From Ga0077560 sp046330395 (lineage in GTDB: Bacteria > Actinomycetota > Thermoleophilia > Miltoncostaeales > Miltoncostaeaceae), in NCBI GenBank assembly GCA_046330395.1, contig JAXLSS010000004.1, forward strand, positions 124,001 through 188,000: DNA of 64,000 nt, read 5' to 3'. A program made the position numbers and the translations under genes. Each line of letters starts with the position of its first letter. Positions within the stretch are counted from its first letter, which is position 1. The notes beneath the pieces are model-generated. The model had not been told where the DNA came from. It saw only the letters and a list, made by a program, of their open reading frames with translations, and made no database searches. Shown here in pieces: positions 53,911 to 62,651 of this stretch.

Positions 53911-54565
53911 TCAGCGCATGCGCGGGTCCACCATGAGGTTGTCGACGCTCCACGTGCCGCCCCCGGCCGTGAGGCGGATGCGCGCGTTGCCGGCGCTCTG
54001 CACCGACGAGGTGCCGCTCAGGATCCCCTTCAGCAGCTTGAGGTTGGCGATGATGGTGGCCAACACCACACCGGTGTGCAGCTGGGGGGGTGGCCTTCCA
54101 GGTGCTCATCGTGTTACCGGTCAGGAGGGCCACCGGCACCACCGTGGACGGGCTGGTGCCGTCGTAGATCACGTCCACCCGCAGCGTCGACAGCAGGCTC
54201 GAGGACGCGGACTTGGCGAAGAACCGCAGGTACGGGTAGTCGGTGGACAGGCACATGGCCGGCGTGGTGGCCGACGCGCCCACCGGCAGCGACAGCGACT
54301 GACGTCGCCGCCCGTGCCGGCGTCCACCCGGTCGGCGACCAGCGTGGGGGAGCCTCGTCAGGTCCAGCCCGTCAGCGAGGTCTCGAAGTTGCCGCCCGGG
54401 GCGAAGGTGTAGGCCGAGGTGTCGCCCAGGGAGGCGAACGGCGTGGTGAACGTCTGCTGCGGGCAGATGCCCCCGATGCCCGTGGTCGCCGCGGACGCGG
54501 ATGGCGGCGCCCAACGCGGCGCCGGCAAGGGCCAGGGAGGTGATGACGCGCTTGCTTCGCAGCAT
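53911..54565 (-). pseudogene. secreted protein with carbohydrate-binding-like domain, frameshifted
   Basis: ATG 54565 with AAGGGA upstream. Signal peptide MLRSKRVITSLALAGAALGA, then after a shift ATTGIGGICPQQTFTTPFAS, FAPGGNFETSLTGWT, after another SPTLVADRVDAGTGGD, then SLSLPVGASATTPAMCLSTD and YPYLRFFAKSASSSLLSTLR. The N-FETSLTGWT opening followed by a long beta-sandwich is the pattern of many actinobacterial exported carbohydrate-binding-like domains. The end reads GNARIRLTAGGGTWSVDNLM in yet another frame, closing at VDPRMR. At least four indels. About 215 residues. Ends at a canonical terminator. Confidence 0.6.
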
Positions 54566-54666
54566 GTTCCCTTCTGGAATCGTTTCCGAGCACGGCATGC
54601 ATCGGCCGCGGGCGCGAGGTGGGGCACGGCACCGCGAGGAATCTCTAGGCACCCACGGGGGACCGC

Positions 54667-55266
54667 ATGACGCGCCGTCGCGACCGGTACTGGATCGCCA
54701 GGCGCGCACGTACGACGCGCGCACCGCGGGCATCGAGCGGCGGTCTTTGGCCCACAGCCGGCGGTGGGTGTGCGACCGCGCCACCGGGCACACGCTGGAG
54801 ATCGCCATCGGCACGGCGCCAACCTGCCGCACTATGCCGCGGAGCCTCCGGCTCACCGGCGTGGACGCCAGCGCGGCGATGCTGGAGCGCGCGGCCGAGC
54901 GCGCCCGCACCCTGGGCCGATCGGTGGACCTGGTCCGGGCGGACGCCGCCGACCTGCCCTCGCGGACGCCGCGTTCGACACCGTGGTGCACGTTCGGCCT
55001 CTGCTGCGTCGCCGATGAGGAGTCGGTGATCACCGAGGCGCTGCGCGTGCTGCGGCCCGCCGGCCACCTGCTGCTGGCCGACCACACGGGTCACGCCTGT
55101 GGCCGCTGTGGGTGCTGCAACGCGCGGCGGAGTTGCTGAGCGTGCCGCTGCAGGGCGAGCACTCACCCGGCGCCTCAACCGACTGCGCGCGCGGGGCGTG
55201 ACGGTGCAGGAGACCGAGCGCCGCACCCTGGGGATCTTCGAGCGCGTGCACGCCCGTGCCCTGGGT
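54667..55266 (+). pseudogene. class I SAM-dependent methyltransferase, frameshifted
   Basis: ATG 54667, then across frames: DRQARTYDARTAGIERR, HTLEIAIGT (motif I with the glycines broken by a shift), VRLTGVDASAAMLERAAERA-like motif II, LVRADAADLP, a motif-post-I FGLCCVADEESVITEALRVL with RPAGHLLLADHTG, and a C-terminal LNRLRARGVTVQETERRTLG. The UbiE/type-11 fold is clear. At least four single-base shifts; the inferred stop is near 55264. It faces a glycoside hydrolase gene across a terminator palindrome. Confidence 0.65.
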
Positions 55267-55270
55267 GAGG

Positions 55271-55300
55271 TCGGTGGGGCGACCCGGGTCGCCCCACCGA
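55271..55300. terminator. palindromic bidirectional terminator
   Basis: TCGGTGGGGCGACC-CG-GGTCGCCCCACCGA, a 30-base perfect palindrome lying between the convergent methyltransferase and glycoside hydrolase genes, 10 bases from the latter's stop. Confidence 0.7.
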
Positions 55301-55310
55301 TCCCGTCGGG

Positions 55311-56477
55311 TCAGCGCCCCTTTGGGGCCTGCGTGCGGAACACGGTCGCCGAGGGCTTGGCCTTGCCGTTCATGTCGAACAGGCCGCTGGCCCAGTTGGG
55401 ATGGTCCTGCAGCAGGTACCACACGAACACCTGCACCCGCTTGTTGGCCCGCACGCGCCGGAACGCGTCGGCCATGTAGGTGGCCTGCTGGGCCGGGGTG
55501 ACGTGGAATTTGTACTCGGTGGTGGACCGGGTGGCGAACCCGAACTCGGTGAGCCACAGGGGCTTGCCGGCCAGGTACGAGCCGTCCATGGCGCGCTGCA
55601 GCACACCGAGGTTGTAGAGGTCCACGTAGGCCAGCCCCGACGGGGTGGGCTTGGAGGTTGGCTTGCGCAGCGGGTAGGGGTGGTGTGCCCAGGCGTCCAT
55701 GGGCGGGCGCAGCGATTTGGCGTTGAGGGCGCGCAGGAAGTCCTGGGGCCGCACCCGGCACTCCGGCTGGAACCGGCAGGTCTGCGGCGCCACCTCGCCC
55801 ACCGGGGCGCTGACGCCGCCGGCCACCTGGGCCGAGGCGTTCACCGACTTGATGCCGGCGTACATCGACTTGGCGATGGCCGCGTACAGCTTGGGGCTGG
55901 CCGGCACCCATTTGCCGTGCTTCCTGGTGTACTGGGGTCGCAGGAACAGGGGGATGTTGGGCTCGTTCCACATCTCCCATCTGGTGACGCCCAGCGGCGT
56001 GTAGCGCCGGGCCGCGGCGGTGGCGAAGGCCCCGGCGTCGGCGGGCTGCAGGGGCCGGCGGCCGAAGGCGGGGAAGCCGTCATCGGGGGTGCGGGTGTCG
56101 GCGGCCCACGCCGGGGTGCCCCACACGGCGAACAGCACCTGGATGTTGCGGGCCCGCGCGGCGGCCACAACCTGGTCGTAGTGCGCCCAGTTGTAGGCGG
56201 GGTCGGCCGGGTTGGTGGCGTTGACGGGGCGGCGCGTGGCCACCAGGTCCCACCGCAGGTCGACGCGCACCATGGGTGCGCGCACGCCGGCCAGCATGGC
56301 CATGCGGGGGCCGGGATCGGTGGCCGGGTCGGCCATGCGGTCGTCCTGCAGCCCGATGGTGAGGGGCGAGGTGGACGCCGCGCGTGAGGTGGCGCCGGTG
56401 ACGGCCGCGGCGGACACGATGGCCACCAGCGCGCCCACCAGCAGCGCGCGGATCAGCAAGCGAGGGTTCGTGAGCAT
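55311..56477 (-). CDS. secreted clan GH-A glycoside hydrolase-like protein (388 aa)
   Basis: ATG 56477 gives a signal peptide (LLIRALLVGALVAIVSAAAV, cleavage near SRA at 31-33). The TIM-barrel signatures of clan GH-A (families 5, 39 and relatives) are present: MVRVDLRWDLVA, VLFAVWGTPAWA, WEMWNEPN with acid/base Glu172, AHHPYPL, and WLTEFGFAT with nucleophile Glu311. It probably cleaves a beta-linked polysaccharide outside the cell. One Cys pair (QTCRFQPECR). It is flanked by secreted and envelope genes but not in an obvious operon. Family number cannot be fixed by eye. Confidence 0.82.
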   Translation of the reverse strand: MLTNPRLLIRALLVGALVAIVSAAAVTGATSRAASTSPLTIGLQDDRMADPATDPGPRMAMLAGVRAPMVRVDLRWDLVATRRPVNATNPADPAYNWAHYDQVVAAARARNIQVLFAVWGTPAWAADTRTPDDGFPAFGRRPLQPADAGAFATAAARRYTPLGVTRWEMWNEPNIPLFLRPQYTRKHGKWVPASPKLYAAIAKSMYAGIKSVNASAQVAGGVSAPVGEVAPQTCRFQPECRVRPQDFLRALNAKSLRPPMDAWAHHPYPLRKPTSKPTPSGLAYVDLYNLGVLQRAMDGSYLAGKPLWLTEFGFATRSTTEYKFHVTPAQQATYMADAFRRVRANKRVQVFVWYLLQDHPNWASGLFDMNGKAKPSATVFRTQAPKGR

Positions 56478-56610
56478 GCGGGGACGCTACCGGTGCTTCA
56501 TGACCGAAGGATGTGCGAATGGTCAAAGCGGGCGCGCGGGGGGCGCGCAGCTTTGGGTGGGGCGGCCGGATCCGGCAGAGTGCCGAGCCAGACGATCCGG
56601 GAGCGGCGGC

Positions 56611-56781
56611 ATGTGCAGAGCGGTGCGGTGCAGGACCTGTGGCAAGACCACGTGGGCGGGGTGCGGCAGGCACGTGGACCAGGTGATGGCCAAGGTGCCG
56701 CCGGAGGACCGCTGCCCGGGTCACCCCGAGGCCGCCCGGGAGCCGCGACGGGGCCTGCTGCACCGTCTGCGCGGCCGCTGA
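56611..56781 (+). CDS. short Cys-rich zinc-ribbon-like protein (56 aa)
   Basis: ATG 56611 has GGGAG at eight bases. MCRAVRCRTCGKTTWAGCGR followed by HVDQVMAKVPPEDRCPGH is recognisable as a small conserved actinobacterial protein with C-x-x-C-G and C-G-x-H pairs that could bind zinc. The basic tail (REPRRGLLHRLRGR) is less conserved. Easily missed because of its size. Function unknown. Confidence 0.75.
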   Translation: MCRAVRCRTCGKTTWAGCGRHVDQVMAKVPPEDRCPGHPEAAREPRRGLLHRLRGR

Positions 56782-56800
56782 CACCCCGGCCGCCGGCGGG

Positions 56801-57415
56801 TCAGGTCGATCGCACCAGCGTGACGGCCAGCGTGAGCATGGTGAGCCCGATCAGCACGTCCAGCGCCCGCCAGGCGGCCGGCCGGGAGAACAGCCCGCTG
56901 AGCGCGCGGGCACCGAAGCCCAGCCCCGTGAACCAGATGACGCTGCCGGTGGCCGCCCCCGCGGCGAACCACCAGCGCTGATCCCCGTGGCCGGCGGCCA
57001 CCGAGCCCACCAGCAGCAGGGTGTCCAGGTACACGTGGGGGTTGAGCCAGGTCATGGCGGCCACCGTGGCCATGGCGCGCGGCAGCGGCGTGCCGACACC
57101 GGTCTCATCCGCGGTGAGCCGCCCCGGATGCAGCGCCCGGCGCAGCGACAGCAGGCCGTAACCGGCCAGGAACACCGCGCCCACCCACCGCACGGCATCG
57201 GCCGCCGACGGCGCGGCGCGCAGCACCGCCCCGGCGCCGCCCACGCCCACCGCCATCAGCACGGCGTCGCTGACCGCGCAGAACGCCACGATGGGCAGGA
57301 CGTGCTCGCGCCGCAGCCCCTGGCGCAGCACGTACGCGTTCTGGGCGCCGATGGCCACGATCAGCGACAGCCCCAGGCCCATCCCGGCCAGGGCCGCGCC
57401 CAGCGCCGCGTGCAT
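56801..57415 (-). CDS. LysE/ArgO-family amino-acid exporter (204 aa)
   Basis: Six helices; the N-terminal signature GLSLIVAIGAQNAYVLRQGL is the LysE/ArgO hallmark (IGxQNxxVLRxG). The conserved AAMTWLNPHVYLDTLLLVGS carries the WLNPHxYLD motif. Length is typical. It exports basic amino acids, preventing their build-up during peptide feeding. No LysG-type regulator adjoins. The next leftward gene follows closely. Convergent with the zinc-ribbon-like gene. Confidence 0.92.
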   Translation of the reverse strand: MHAALGAALAGMGLGLSLIVAIGAQNAYVLRQGLRREHVLPIVAFCAVSDAVLMAVGVGGAGAVLRAAPSAADAVRWVGAVFLAGYGLLSLRRALHPGRLTADETGVGTPLPRAMATVAAMTWLNPHVYLDTLLLVGSVAAGHGDQRWWFAAGAATGSVIWFTGLGFGARALSGLFSRPAAWRALDVLIGLTMLTLAVTLVRST

Positions 57416-57422
57416 CAGCGCG

Positions 57423-57641
57423 CTATCGGGCCTGTGTGGCGGTGGCCTTCGGCTTCTTGATGTACATCGGGTTGGGGGTGTCCGACTTCATCTTCACCAC
57501 CAACGGCGTGTCGTTGACCGGGTCGGAGTACACGCAGATGGGGCCCACGCAGAGGTGGTAGGAGGCCATGCCCGTGCCCGAGAGCACCAGCAGCAGCAGG
57601 ATCGTGACGATCGCCACGCCGGTCGCGGTCTTGATGCGCAT
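57423..57641 (-). CDS. small exported or membrane-anchored protein (72 aa)
   Basis: ATG 57641. One hydrophobic helix (VAIVTILLLLVLSGTGMASY) followed by about 45 outside residues with Cys31 and Cys36 (HLCVGPICVYSDPVND) that could form a tight disulfide, and a basic C-terminus (MYIKKPKATATQAR). The stop is seven bases before the LysE-type start, so they are probably co-transcribed. No family recognised. Confidence 0.6.
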   Translation of the reverse strand: MRIKTATGVAIVTILLLLVLSGTGMASYHLCVGPICVYSDPVNDTPLVVKMKSDTPNPMYIKKPKATATQAR

Positions 57642-57705
57642 CCCGGAGATGATTGTCCGTTGACCGGAAAGATCCTTCTCCGGGCCGTGCGATCGTCGCG
57701 GCGGC

Positions 57706-58881
57706 TCAGTCCATGGTGAAGCGCGTCACCAGCGCCGCCAGGTGGTTGGCGGTGCCGTTCACCTGATCGGCCTGGCTCGCCACCTCCTGGGTGGCGCTGC
57801 TGGTCTCCTGGGTGCTGGCCGCCACCTGCTGGGCCGCCGCGGCGTTCTGCTCGCTCACCGACGCCACGCCGGACACGTCGTCTGCCACGCTGGACATGGC
57901 CTCCACGGCACGGCCGGTCTCGGCCTGCACCTGGGCGATGAGCGCGCCGATCTCACCCGCGCTGCGCTGGGCGTCCTCGGCCAGCTTGCGCACCTCGTCG
58001 GCCACCACCGCGAAGCCGCGGCCCTGGTCGCCGGCGCGCGCCGCCTCGATGGCGGCGTTGAGGGCCAGCAGGTTGGTCTGGCCGGCGATGCCGCTGATGG
58101 TGTTGACGATGGCGCCGATCTGCTGGGAGGTCTGTCCCAGGTGATCCACCACCGCGGTGGCGTCCTCCACGGCGCGGTTCACCGCCGCCGCGGACTGTGC
58201 CTGCTGGCTGCTGCCGTCGGCCACCGACTCGATGGTGCCGGCGATCTCCGCCACCGCGCGCCCGGCCTCGTCGGCCACCGCGGCCATGCGGGTGCTGGCC
58301 TCGTTAAGCCGCTCGCTGGTGGTGGCGATCTCCATCACCAGCTCCGCGGTGCTGGCGCGCATGCCCTCGTACCCGGCCACCGCCCCCTGGGCCTTGGCCA
58401 GCATGCTGTTGAACCGCTCGGCCAGCTCGCCGGGTGCGCGCCCCGGCTGGGCCGCCAGGGGCGTGGTGACGGGCACCACCCGGTGGGTGAGGTCACCCTG
58501 GGCCACGCGGGCCAGCCCGGTCTGCAGGTCGGTGAGGCAGTGGTCGTCCAGGCGCTGCAGACGGCCGGTGAGCTCACCCAGACACGACTGGTCGCCCAGC
58601 GCCGCCCGGGAGACGGCCATGGTGTCGTTGTAGGCGGCGATGGCCGCCTGGGCGCGCGCCAGCATGCGGTTGAACACCGCGGTGATCTCGTCCACCAGGG
58701 GGTCGCCGGCGGTGGCGGTGACGGGGGTGGTCACCGGCGTGCAGGTGCGGGTGTGGTCGCCGGACGCGGCGGCCTCCAGGCCCTCCTGCAACCCGGTGAG
58801 GCACACCGATTCCAGGCTGTCCATCCTGGCCAGCAGCTCCCTCAGGGCCGCCTCGCGCGCTCCGCCGCCGAACATCCCCAT
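57706..58881 (-). CDS. soluble methyl-accepting chemotaxis-like protein (391 aa)
   Basis: ATG 58881. There is no membrane segment. Residues 10-165 contain two related helical modules, each with a Cys-containing start (LESVCLTGLQEGLEAAASGD and DDHCLTDLQTGLARVAQGDL) and a HAMP-like end (VDEITAVFNRMLARAQAAIA and LAERFNSMLAKAQGAVAGYE). The MCP signalling domain follows (residues 190-390) with the hairpin tip region GQTNLLALNAAIEAARAGDQ and GRGFAVVADEVRKLAEDAQR. It is a cytoplasmic receptor for CheA or an equivalent. No che or flagellar genes are adjacent except the YjfB-like gene at 61.3 kb. Confidence 0.88.
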   Translation of the reverse strand: MGMFGGGAREAALRELLARMDSLESVCLTGLQEGLEAAASGDHTRTCTPVTTPVTATAGDPLVDEITAVFNRMLARAQAAIAAYNDTMAVSRAALGDQSCLGELTGRLQRLDDHCLTDLQTGLARVAQGDLTHRVVPVTTPLAAQPGRAPGELAERFNSMLAKAQGAVAGYEGMRASTAELVMEIATTSERLNEASTRMAAVADEAGRAVAEIAGTIESVADGSSQQAQSAAAVNRAVEDATAVVDHLGQTSQQIGAIVNTISGIAGQTNLLALNAAIEAARAGDQGRGFAVVADEVRKLAEDAQRSAGEIGALIAQVQAETGRAVEAMSSVADDVSGVASVSEQNAAAAQQVAASTQETSSATQEVASQADQVNGTANHLAALVTRFTMD

Positions 58882-58994
58882 GTGCCAACGCCCCCGCGTC
58901 CGATGGTCCCCGGGCGCGTCGCAGCGTGGCGGCACCACCCCCGCATCGCATCGGACACGGGCACCCTGGACTTGAACCGCGCGAGCGGGGACGT

Positions 58995-59540
58995 TCAGTC
59001 GGCCGCGCGGCGGCCCAGCGTCAGCAGCAGCCCGATCAGCACGAACGCCGACAGGGCCAGGGTGGGGATGGTCATGTAGCCGAACTCGTTGATCCATTTG
59101 GTGGCGCAGCTGGTGCCGCCCACCTTGCAGCCGCTCAGCTCGGCCTCCGGGTGGTTCTCGATGTAGATGTGGTAGATCGAGATGACCGCGCCGATCACCG
59201 GCAGCGGCAGGGCGTACCAGATGGCCCGCCGGTCGCGCAGCAGCGCCCCCACCAGCAGCACCGCCACCAGCGGGTACATGCAGATGCGCTGGAACCAGCA
59301 CAGCCGGCAGGGGATGAACCCCGCCCCCTCCGAGAAGTACAGGCTGCCGACGGTGGCGGTGAGCGCCACCACCCAGGCCAGCCACACGCCCCCGGCCCGC
59401 AGGCTCTCGCGCGCGGGGCCCAGCGCCGTGCGCGCCGCCGGACTCACCCTCCAGGCGACGGCGGCCACCACCAGCACCCCGATACCGATCTGCGCCAGCA
59501 CCCCGAGGGCCGCGAGCGTGGCGATCAGCGTGTCTTTCAT
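58995..59540 (-). CDS. dsbB: disulfide bond formation protein B, four-helix type (181 aa)
   Basis: GAGGA precedes ATG 59540. Oxidises DsbA and passes electrons to quinone. Helices at about 8-28, 52-66, 90-108 and 155-175. Two Cys pairs lie on the outer face: Cys78-x-x-Cys81 in PCRLCWFQRICMYP, the diagnostic motif, and Cys138/Cys145 in SGCKVGGTSCATK. The short second loop is the BdbC-like form. The DsbA-like partner is at 40.6 kb. Codon use is chromosomal. Confidence 0.93.
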   Translation of the reverse strand: MKDTLIATLAALGVLAQIGIGVLVVAAVAWRVSPAARTALGPARESLRAGGVWLAWVVALTATVGSLYFSEGAGFIPCRLCWFQRICMYPLVAVLLVGALLRDRRAIWYALPLPVIGAVISIYHIYIENHPEAELSGCKVGGTSCATKWINEFGYMTIPTLALSAFVLIGLLLTLGRRAAD

Positions 59541-59698
59541 GGGGTTCCTCGGGGGTGGGTGCGGGGTGCGGGCGGGACGCTAGGCCACCGGGACGGGGGG
59601 CGCAAACCGACGTGTGGCCGTCCAAGTGTCCAGGTTCCCAACAGAAAACTCACCGTCGGTGGGATGTTGCACTCTCTTGAAGTCCATAGGCTCGCCGT

Positions 59699-61273
59699 GT
59701 GAGCGATCCCCGCACCCGCCCCCTGCGCCGCACCGCGCTGCTGGCCCTCGGCCTGGCCGGCTGCGCGTGCGCCACCGCCTCCGCGCAGACGCTGACGTAC
59801 ACGCTGACCCCGCCGTACCAGGAGGGCGTCAACGGCGCCAACGGCTGGTACCGCGTGCCCGTCAACGCCGTGTACGCCTGCAACCCGCCGCTGCTGGTGG
59901 CCCCCAACGGCTGCCCCGGCCCCGAGAAGTTCGGCAACCGGGCGGGCACCGCCGCCAACCCCGCACCACCGCCGGCGCGCCTGCCCACGCCCATCATCCG
60001 CACCGCCACCTTCGTGGCGCCCTTCGGCAAGGTCCAGACCCAGCTGTTCATCGCGCCCAACGTGGGGTTGAAGATCGACACCAGCGGCCCGGACACGCCC
60101 ACCGTGACGGTGCCCACCGCCGGGGCGGTGTACGACGCCGGCAGCGCCCAGACCATCAACTTCGGCTGCAACTACGCCAACGAGACCTCCGGTCCCGCCC
60201 CGGCCAACCCGTGCGTGGCCACCCTCAACGGCGCACCGGTGGCCAACGGGGCGCGCCTGGACACGGGCGCGGCCGGGCAGGCCGCCACCTGGGGTCCGCG
60301 TGACTTCGCCGTCACCAGCACCGACCTGGCCGGCAACGTCACCACCCGAAGCATCCGGTACAGCGTCGATGAGCTGCCCGGTGCGCCGGTGCTCACCCAG
60401 CCCGCCGCCGCGGCCATCACCGACACCCGCCCCACGTTCATGTGGACCCCGCCCACCGACATGGGCAGCGGGTTCGCATCCTGGCGGCTGCGGGTGACGT
60501 CTGCCGGGGGGTCGGCCAAGAGCTACACCACCACGGCCAGCGGCAACCCGGTGAGCTTCCAGCCGCCGGACGAGCTGCCCGCGGGTTCGGCCACGTGGGC
60601 CGTCACCCTCACCGACACGCGGGGGCGCAGCACCACCAGCGAGAGCCGCTCCATCACCATCAACCCGTCCGTGCCGACGGCGCCGCGCATCACCTCGGCA
60701 CCCGGGGCCGGCAGCGGCACCACGCCCACGTTCTCGTGGACGGGGGACCCGGGTGGCACGTTCACCTGGGAGATCACCGACGCCAGCGGCGTGCACGTGC
60801 AGGGGGGCTCCACGGCCACCACCACGGTCACCGCCGCCGCGCTGGCCGCCGGCACCTACGCCTTCCACGTGCGCCAGACCAACGGCCTGGGACGCACCGG
60901 CGACTGGAGCGCCTCCGCCGCGTTCACCGTGGTGATCGCCACCACGCCGCCGGTCACCACCACGGCCAGGATCACCCCGAAGGTGCAGAACGCGCATTCG
61001 CTGCACCCGCGGGCCGGCGTCACGCTGCACGCGCCGGCGTGGTTCACCTGGCGGGCCACCAGCCGCGCCACGCTCTACAACTTCCAGGTGTTCCGGCTGG
61101 TGAAGGACCGCTACGTCAAGGTGTTCACCGCGTTTCCGCGCGGCCACCGCTACCGCCTGCGCAAGCACCTCACCAAGGGCGGGCGCTACGTGTGGCGGGT
61201 GTGGCCGTACCTGGGCCATGCGGGCCGGTACACGAAGAAGCCGCTCGGGATCTCCTGGTTCGACGCCAGGTAG
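59699..61273 (+). CDS. secreted multi-Ig/FnIII-like repeat protein (524 aa)
   Basis: GTG 59699. Signal peptide RRTALLALGLAGCACATASA; the LAGCACA part also resembles a lipobox, so it may be a lipoprotein. An N-terminal domain has three cysteines (YACNPPLLVAPNGCPGP and NFGCNYAN). Then about three beta-sandwich repeats: TPTVTVPTAGAVYDAGSAQT, APVLTQPAAAAITDTRPTFM (W-x-x-P type FnIII-like) and APRITSAPGAGSGTTPTFSW. The C-terminal basic domain is RLRKHLTKGGRYVWRVWPYL. Likely surface-exposed, function unknown. Confidence 0.75.
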   Translation: MSDPRTRPLRRTALLALGLAGCACATASAQTLTYTLTPPYQEGVNGANGWYRVPVNAVYACNPPLLVAPNGCPGPEKFGNRAGTAANPAPPPARLPTPIIRTATFVAPFGKVQTQLFIAPNVGLKIDTSGPDTPTVTVPTAGAVYDAGSAQTINFGCNYANETSGPAPANPCVATLNGAPVANGARLDTGAAGQAATWGPRDFAVTSTDLAGNVTTRSIRYSVDELPGAPVLTQPAAAAITDTRPTFMWTPPTDMGSGFASWRLRVTSAGGSAKSYTTTASGNPVSFQPPDELPAGSATWAVTLTDTRGRSTTSESRSITINPSVPTAPRITSAPGAGSGTTPTFSWTGDPGGTFTWEITDASGVHVQGGSTATTTVTAAALAAGTYAFHVRQTNGLGRTGDWSASAAFTVVIATTPPVTTTARITPKVQNAHSLHPRAGVTLHAPAWFTWRATSRATLYNFQVFRLVKDRYVKVFTAFPRGHRYRLRKHLTKGGRYVWRVWPYLGHAGRYTKKPLGISWFDAR

Positions 61274-61317
61274 CGCGCACGGTCAGGTGCGGGCCCCGGG
61301 ATGCCGATACCCGGGAC

Positions 61318-61491
61318 ATGGACGTTTCCGCAGTCGGCGCCTCGGGCGCCGCAAACACCCTCGGTCAGGTCCAGGTGGCCATGCTCCGCAAGAGCATGGA
61401 TCAGGCGCTGCAGAACAACGCCATGCTGCTGAACGCGATGCCCAAGGCCCCCGCGGCCGGTTCAGGGGCACTCGTGGATCAGTACGCCTGA
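61318..61491 (+). CDS. YjfB-like putative motility protein (57 aa)
   Basis: ATG 61318. MDVSAVGASGAANTLGQVQV then AMLRKSMDQALQNNAMLLNA matches the YjfB family (MDVSAVAS...Q...VLKKAMDxQAQ...LLQAL), short proteins found next to flagellar and chemotaxis genes. It is 45 bases downstream of the repeat protein and may share its transcript. Together with the soluble chemoreceptor at 58 kb it hints that the organism is motile, although no flagellar gene is in the window. Confidence 0.72.
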   Translation: MDVSAVGASGAANTLGQVQVAMLRKSMDQALQNNAMLLNAMPKAPAAGSGALVDQYA

Positions 61492-61520
61492 CCACCGGCC
61501 CGCCCGGCCATCCACGGCGT

Positions 61521-61548
61521 GCGGGGATCCGCGAATGCGGACCCCCGC
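61521..61548. terminator. hairpin between yjfB-like gene and convergent secreted-protein gene
   Basis: GCGGGGATCCGC and GCGGACCCCCGC pair over 12 positions with one A/C mismatch around loop GAAT. It lies 30 bases past one stop and 13 past the other. Confidence 0.55.
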
Positions 61549-61560
61549 CCGGCGTGCCCG

Positions 61561-62562
61561 TCAGTGCGACACGCAGGTGGTGCCGTCCCACAGGTTGGTC
61601 ACCTGGCCCCTGCGGCCGCTGAGCGTGCCGTGGAGGGTGCCCGCGGTGGTGAACTCCCACCCCAGTGAGGTGTGCTGCACCGTCACGTCGGCGTAGACGC
61701 CGCGCACCGCGGCCAGCGTCGAGCCGATGCCCACGCCCGACACCGTGGTGAGTTTGGAGTGGCTCCGGCCGTCCAGCTGCCAGCCCACGAAGCGGCGGCC
61801 CCGTCCCACCACCGTGAGGCCGCCCCGGTAGCGCACCAGGGTGAGCGGGCCCGGCGGGCAGGCGCTGCGGTGGGCGACGGCCACGGGCGCGCCCCGGGCG
61901 GCACTCACCCCGTGCACCACCTGACCCAGCCGCCCGCCGTAGGGCAGTTGGGTGATGTGCTCGCCGGGCACGGTGACCAGCTGCAGGCCGCCGGGCGCAA
62001 GGGCCAGCAGCACCTGCTCGGCCGCGGCGGGCTGTGTCAGGGCAGACCTGGGGGCCGAGACGCACCGGAAGTACGCGCCCCGGCGCGCGTGCACATCCAC
62101 GTTCCAGTCGTACACCCGCGTGCGCAGGTTGCGCAGCGATCCGCTGAGGCTGAACAGCAGCTCGCCGCGGCGGTACTCGGCGATCCCGAAGGGGTTCACC
62201 GCCTTGCCGTCCCCGTAGGAGACGAACCGCACGTCCACGAACCGGTCGGTGGGCTCCAGGCGCACCCGCAGCCGGGCCCTGGTCTGGAAGCCGTCGCTGC
62301 GCAGCACGCCGCGCAGTGAGGCGGCGCCCGCGGCGGCCGCCCGCACCTGCAGCCGGTGCTGGATGATGATGGGCGTGCCGCCCACCGTGGTGCCCAGGTC
62401 CTGGGTCCAGCCGTACGCGCCGGGCATGGCCGCCAGCGTGAGCGGGGCGGGGGAGCGGGAACCCTGGGCGCAGGTTCGCGGTGCGGTGGCGCCGGCGCCG
62501 GTACTCGCCACCGTGGCCAAGCAGGCGGCGGCGCCGGTGAGAACTGCGGTGAGGCGTGTCAA
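61561..62562 (-). CDS. secreted hypothetical protein (333 aa)
   Basis: TTG 62562 is chosen because GGAGGG sits six bases before it and no ATG or GTG fits; the resulting signal peptide is MTRLTAVLTGAAACLATVAS with the initiator read as Met. The mature protein has four cysteines (RTCAQGS, YFRCVSA, RSACPPG, GTTCVSH) and many beta strands (IIIQHRLQVRAAA; RVRLEPTDRFVDVRFVSYGD). No known family; probably an exported beta-sandwich. It is followed by a hairpin terminator. Divergence from the pncA gene is not possible: both read left, 90 bases apart. Confidence 0.72.
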   Translation of the reverse strand: MTRLTAVLTGAAACLATVASTGAGATAPRTCAQGSRSPAPLTLAAMPGAYGWTQDLGTTVGGTPIIIQHRLQVRAAAAGAASLRGVLRSDGFQTRARLRVRLEPTDRFVDVRFVSYGDGKAVNPFGIAEYRRGELLFSLSGSLRNLRTRVYDWNVDVHARRGAYFRCVSAPRSALTQPAAAEQVLLALAPGGLQLVTVPGEHITQLPYGGRLGQVVHGVSAARGAPVAVAHRSACPPGPLTLVRYRGGLTVVGRGRRFVGWQLDGRSHSKLTTVSGVGIGSTLAAVRGVYADVTVQHTSLGWEFTTAGTLHGTLSGRRGQVTNLWDGTTCVSH

Positions 62563-62651
62563 TGCATCCCTCCGATCACGGTCCGTTCCCGTCCCATGAC
62601 CGAACCGGCCCCGCGTGTGACCGCGGTTGCGGAAGGAAACGCCTCAGGCGC

